In this document: positions 61,922-64,000 of the stretch, piece after piece
How the letters are laid out: each line of letters opens with the position of its first letter
Numbering within the stretch: the stretch's first letter is position 1
Origin: JAAYRQ01 sp035647815
GTDB taxonomy: Bacteria > Bacillota > Syntrophomonadia > Syntrophomonadales > Syntrophomonadaceae
Assembly (NCBI GenBank): GCA_035647815.1
Contig: DASRMR010000065.1
Location: 25,163 to 89,162 of the forward strand
Reading direction: 5' to 3'
Length of the DNA: 64,000 bases
Translations under genes and position numbers: made by a program
The notes under the pieces: generated by a model
The model's input: only the letters and a program-made list of their open reading frames with translations
The model's database searches: none
Told to the model about the DNA's origin: nothing

Positions 61922-62570
61922 TGATGCCAGTGGAGCTAGACAAGCTGCTCTCGATGGCATGTTAGTTATAATTGTCGATGTAATAGACATGTCTACAACA
62001 CTAGAAAGTGCACTTGATGCGGGAGCATATGCTATTTTAGGTGCTAGTCCCGATTATACTCGGGCCCCGGTAAGTGTAGCACCAGATAAAATAGGGATCG
62101 AAGCTTGCCGACTAGCACGGGAGATAAATAACAATATAGTCATAGTATCTGAACCACGGGTAGGATCTGATGATGAAAGAATAGCCCGTTGTCAAAAAGT
62201 TATAAACAGTATTCAGGCAGAAGGTGGAATAATAGAGGCAATTTTACCTAATTTAGGGGCTGAGACCCCTAAGATAACTGAGCTAAAGGATCGAGTAGTA
62301 GTAGCAGTAACAGATACTGGTGGTGTTGCCTATGATGCTGCTTATGTAGAAAGTAGGCAAGTGGTAACTGCAACAGTTGCCAGAACTTATAAACAAAGAG
62401 GAATAGAGCCAGCACTTACTGGAGTAAGGCGGGCTTATAAACTTTTGAAAGAAACTGATACGGGAATAGCAGTAGTAGCTGCTAGCCGTAATTCCATGGA
62501 GGATGTCTTAGCAGCTCAATTTATAGCTAACCTTATAACTATGAACAAACACATTATTCATGAAGGTTAA
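61890..62570 (+). CDS. ComB-like (2-phosphosulfolactate phosphatase-like) protein of unknown function
   Basis: 226 residues. VIIVDVIDMSTTLESALDAGAY resembles the ComB core DV-x-RA-STT-x3-AL-x3-GA, but IDM replaces the usual LRA, so the conserved arginine is missing. C-terminal VAVTDTGGVAYDAAY and AVVAASRNSMEDVLAAQFIA are also ComB-like. A SD of GGAGGAGG (61877-61884) precedes ATG 61890. Coenzyme M synthesis is unlikely. It may be a phosphatase-fold protein with another substrate. Confidence 0.6.
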   Translation: MERLKRIVVTSDASGARQAALDGMLVIIVDVIDMSTTLESALDAGAYAILGASPDYTRAPVSVAPDKIGIEACRLAREINNNIVIVSEPRVGSDDERIARCQKVINSIQAEGGIIEAILPNLGAETPKITELKDRVVVAVTDTGGVAYDAAYVESRQVVTATVARTYKQRGIEPALTGVRRAYKLLKETDTGIAVVAASRNSMEDVLAAQFIANLITMNKHIIHEG

Positions 62571-62583
62571 GGAGGAGGCATAA

Positions 62584-63945
62584 ATGAAACCAATTTATGT
62601 GATTGGGCATAAAAACCCAGATCTAGATTCAATTGCAGCTGCAATAAGCTATAAGTTTTATAAACAAAGTACTGATGAGGGCATATATATAGCAGCTGCG
62701 GCAGGAGAGATGAGTGAAGAAATACTTTTTGTATTAGAAAAGTTTAATTTTGAACCACCTATGATTATAAAAAATGTAAGTACTAAAGCAGATGATTTAC
62801 TAGAGACTAATGAAATTATTTACGCAAAGATCGATATGAAAGTTATGGAAATAGCTAATGTGATGCGCAAACATGATATAAAAACTATACCAGTATTAGA
62901 TGAGCATCATAAGTTTTTAGGTTTACTAACTATAGGTGATTTAGCTAAAATATTTATGGATAATCTCGGTCAAGGGCGTAACCTCGATAAAAGCCCCGAA
63001 ATAATAGCTAATATTTTAAACCTTAGGGTGGAAGATATTATGAAAACTAGGGAATTAAATTTATTTGAAAAAAATGATACAGTTGAAGAAGTTCGTAAAC
63101 ATATGCTTGCTACTAGATTTCGTAATTATCCGGTTGTCGATGAAGAAAATCGTTATTTAGGTATGATATCTCGGTATAATTTATTAGATATGAGACGTAA
63201 GAAAGTTATTTTAGTTGACCATAATGAAAAAAAACAGGCTGTAGAAGGTATTGAACAAGCTGAAGTTTTAGAAATAATCGATCATCATCGGGTAGGAGAT
63301 ATTCAGACGATATCACCAATTTATTTTAAAAACGAACCAGTAGGCTCAACTTGTACATTAATTGCGGAAATGTTTATAGATAAAAAAATGTATATTAACC
63401 AAGATTTAGCAGGTCTTATGTTATCAGGTCTATTGTCAGATACGATGATTTTTAAATCACCTACGACAACAGCTAAAGATCTTAGAATTGCAGAACAATT
63501 AAGTGAATTATCAGGTCTTGATCCAGTAGAATGGGGAAAAGAGATGTTTGATAATAGTAGTTTATTAGACAAGCAATCAGATTTAGAGTTAGTTAGTCAA
63601 GATTTAAAGGAATATACTAGCCAAGGGACTACTTTTGCTATATCACAGATTGAGACTGTCGATATATATAGAATCACAGAACGCAAAAAAGGTCTTAAAG
63701 AGACCATGGAAAGCATATGTAAGAGAAATGGATATGCTTTTATGTGTCTTATGGTAACTGATATTATCGAAGAAGGTACCCAATTAATAGTAAGTGGAGA
63801 AAAGAGACTTTTAGTTAAAGAAGCCTTTACATCATCTAAATCTGGTGAGGCCATATTTTTAAAAGGAGTAATGTCAAGGAAAAAACAGGTTGTTCCAGTA
63901 TTATTCGAAGTTTTGCGTAAAGAAGGAGCAGGGTTGACTAATTAA
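62584..63945 (+). CDS. ppaC: CBS-domain family II inorganic pyrophosphatase
   Basis: 453 residues. DHH metal motifs: IGHKNPDLDSI (His9, Asp13, Asp15) and the DHH at about 233-235 in EIIDHHRVGD. Two CBS domains (about 75-200) are inserted in the catalytic domain; the DRTGG domain of longer homologues is absent. A DHHA2 domain lies at the C-terminus (near 350-450). Hydrolyses pyrophosphate; CBS domains bind adenine nucleotides and regulate it. AAGGAGG precedes the ATG. Confidence 0.92.
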   Translation: MKPIYVIGHKNPDLDSIAAAISYKFYKQSTDEGIYIAAAAGEMSEEILFVLEKFNFEPPMIIKNVSTKADDLLETNEIIYAKIDMKVMEIANVMRKHDIKTIPVLDEHHKFLGLLTIGDLAKIFMDNLGQGRNLDKSPEIIANILNLRVEDIMKTRELNLFEKNDTVEEVRKHMLATRFRNYPVVDEENRYLGMISRYNLLDMRRKKVILVDHNEKKQAVEGIEQAEVLEIIDHHRVGDIQTISPIYFKNEPVGSTCTLIAEMFIDKKMYINQDLAGLMLSGLLSDTMIFKSPTTTAKDLRIAEQLSELSGLDPVEWGKEMFDNSSLLDKQSDLELVSQDLKEYTSQGTTFAISQIETVDIYRITERKKGLKETMESICKRNGYAFMCLMVTDIIEEGTQLIVSGEKRLLVKEAFTSSKSGEAIFLKGVMSRKKQVVPVLFEVLRKEGAGLTN

Positions 63946-63987
63946 ATCGTCGATTTTAAGCAAAGAATAATCTCAAGAGTAAAGAGC

Positions 63988-64000
63988 AAAGGAGATTTAT
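63988..64000 (+). promoter_or_regulatory. Ribosome binding site of the next gene
   Basis: AAAGGAG (63988-63994) followed by ATTTAT at the window edge. A start codon probably follows just beyond the end; the gene itself is not visible. Confidence 0.5.

Noticed and set aside
1..64000. CRISPR arrays, tRNA and rRNA genes, prophage or intact insertion sequences
   Set aside because: No regularly spaced direct repeats, no tRNA-like or rRNA stretches and no transposase or integrase genes were found by reading.

Overview
This is a 64 kb stretch of an AT-rich chromosome from an endospore-forming Firmicute, most likely a strictly anaerobic member of the Clostridia. The evidence is the complete spoIIIAA-AH operon, spoIVB next to spo0A, the Asp23/AmaP/DUF2273 set, a gram-positive type IV pilus locus, many GTG/TTG starts with strong AGGAGG-type ribosome binding sites, and an OLE RNA, which is known mainly from anaerobic or extremophilic Firmicutes. 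I cannot name the genus. No rRNA, tRNA, CRISPR array, intact insertion sequence or prophage was seen.

Layout. 1-2.7 kb: the tail of a HepT-like toxin, then arsR, an ArsP-type permease and a thioredoxin-like protein (metalloid efflux), then a lipoprotein. 2.8-9.1 kb: galT-like, yqeG, and shikimate genes aroE, aroC, aroK, aroB, with a prepilin and a UPF0316 membrane protein among them. 9.1-10.2 kb: a DUF4363/DUF421 pair on the minus strand. 10.4-20.2 kb: a type IV pilus operon (pilB, pilT, pilC, pilin, pilD, three minor pilin-like genes, pilM, pilN, pilO). 20.2-21.5 kb, minus strand: an SDR oxidoreductase and a HesB-like gene with one in-frame TGA, a candidate selenoprotein. 21.7-26.6 kb: tldD, tldE, aroQ, pepP, efp. 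26.6-29.3 kb, minus strand: a two-gene redox unit (2Fe-2S flavin reductase plus CrtI-like FAD enzyme). 29.3-29.9 kb: a gene-poor gap with repeats and a toxin remnant. 29.9-36.1 kb: a radical SAM protein and spoIIIAA-AH.

36.2-51.6 kb: a long housekeeping run: a carboxyltransferase fused to a complete AccB-like biotin carrier, accC, asp23, amaP, DUF2273, nusB, xseA, xseB, ispA, OLE RNA, oapA, dxs, tlyA, nadK, a methyltransferase, argR, recN. ispA and dxs serve isoprenoid synthesis; the OLE RNA and its membrane partner OapA lie exactly between them. 51.7-54.0 kb: spoIVB and spo0A, with a consensus 0A box and a sigma-H-like promoter between them. 54.2-64.0 kb: steA, an MctB-like gene (steB), two glycan-related transferases, an M20 peptidase, DUF3866, a 41-residue small protein, nudF, an EndoQ-like PHP protein, a ComB-like orphan and a CBS-domain pyrophosphatase.

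Most notable points: (1) the OLE RNA/OapA locus, with a perfect 24-base palindrome inside the RNA; (2) the in-frame TGA in a HesB-like gene; (3) a carboxyltransferase-AccB fusion that keeps an AccB-like ribosome binding site and ATG inside the gene; (4) a prepilin gene with an ideal leader peptide but no standard start codon; (5) two dispersed repeat families shared by distant intergenic regions.
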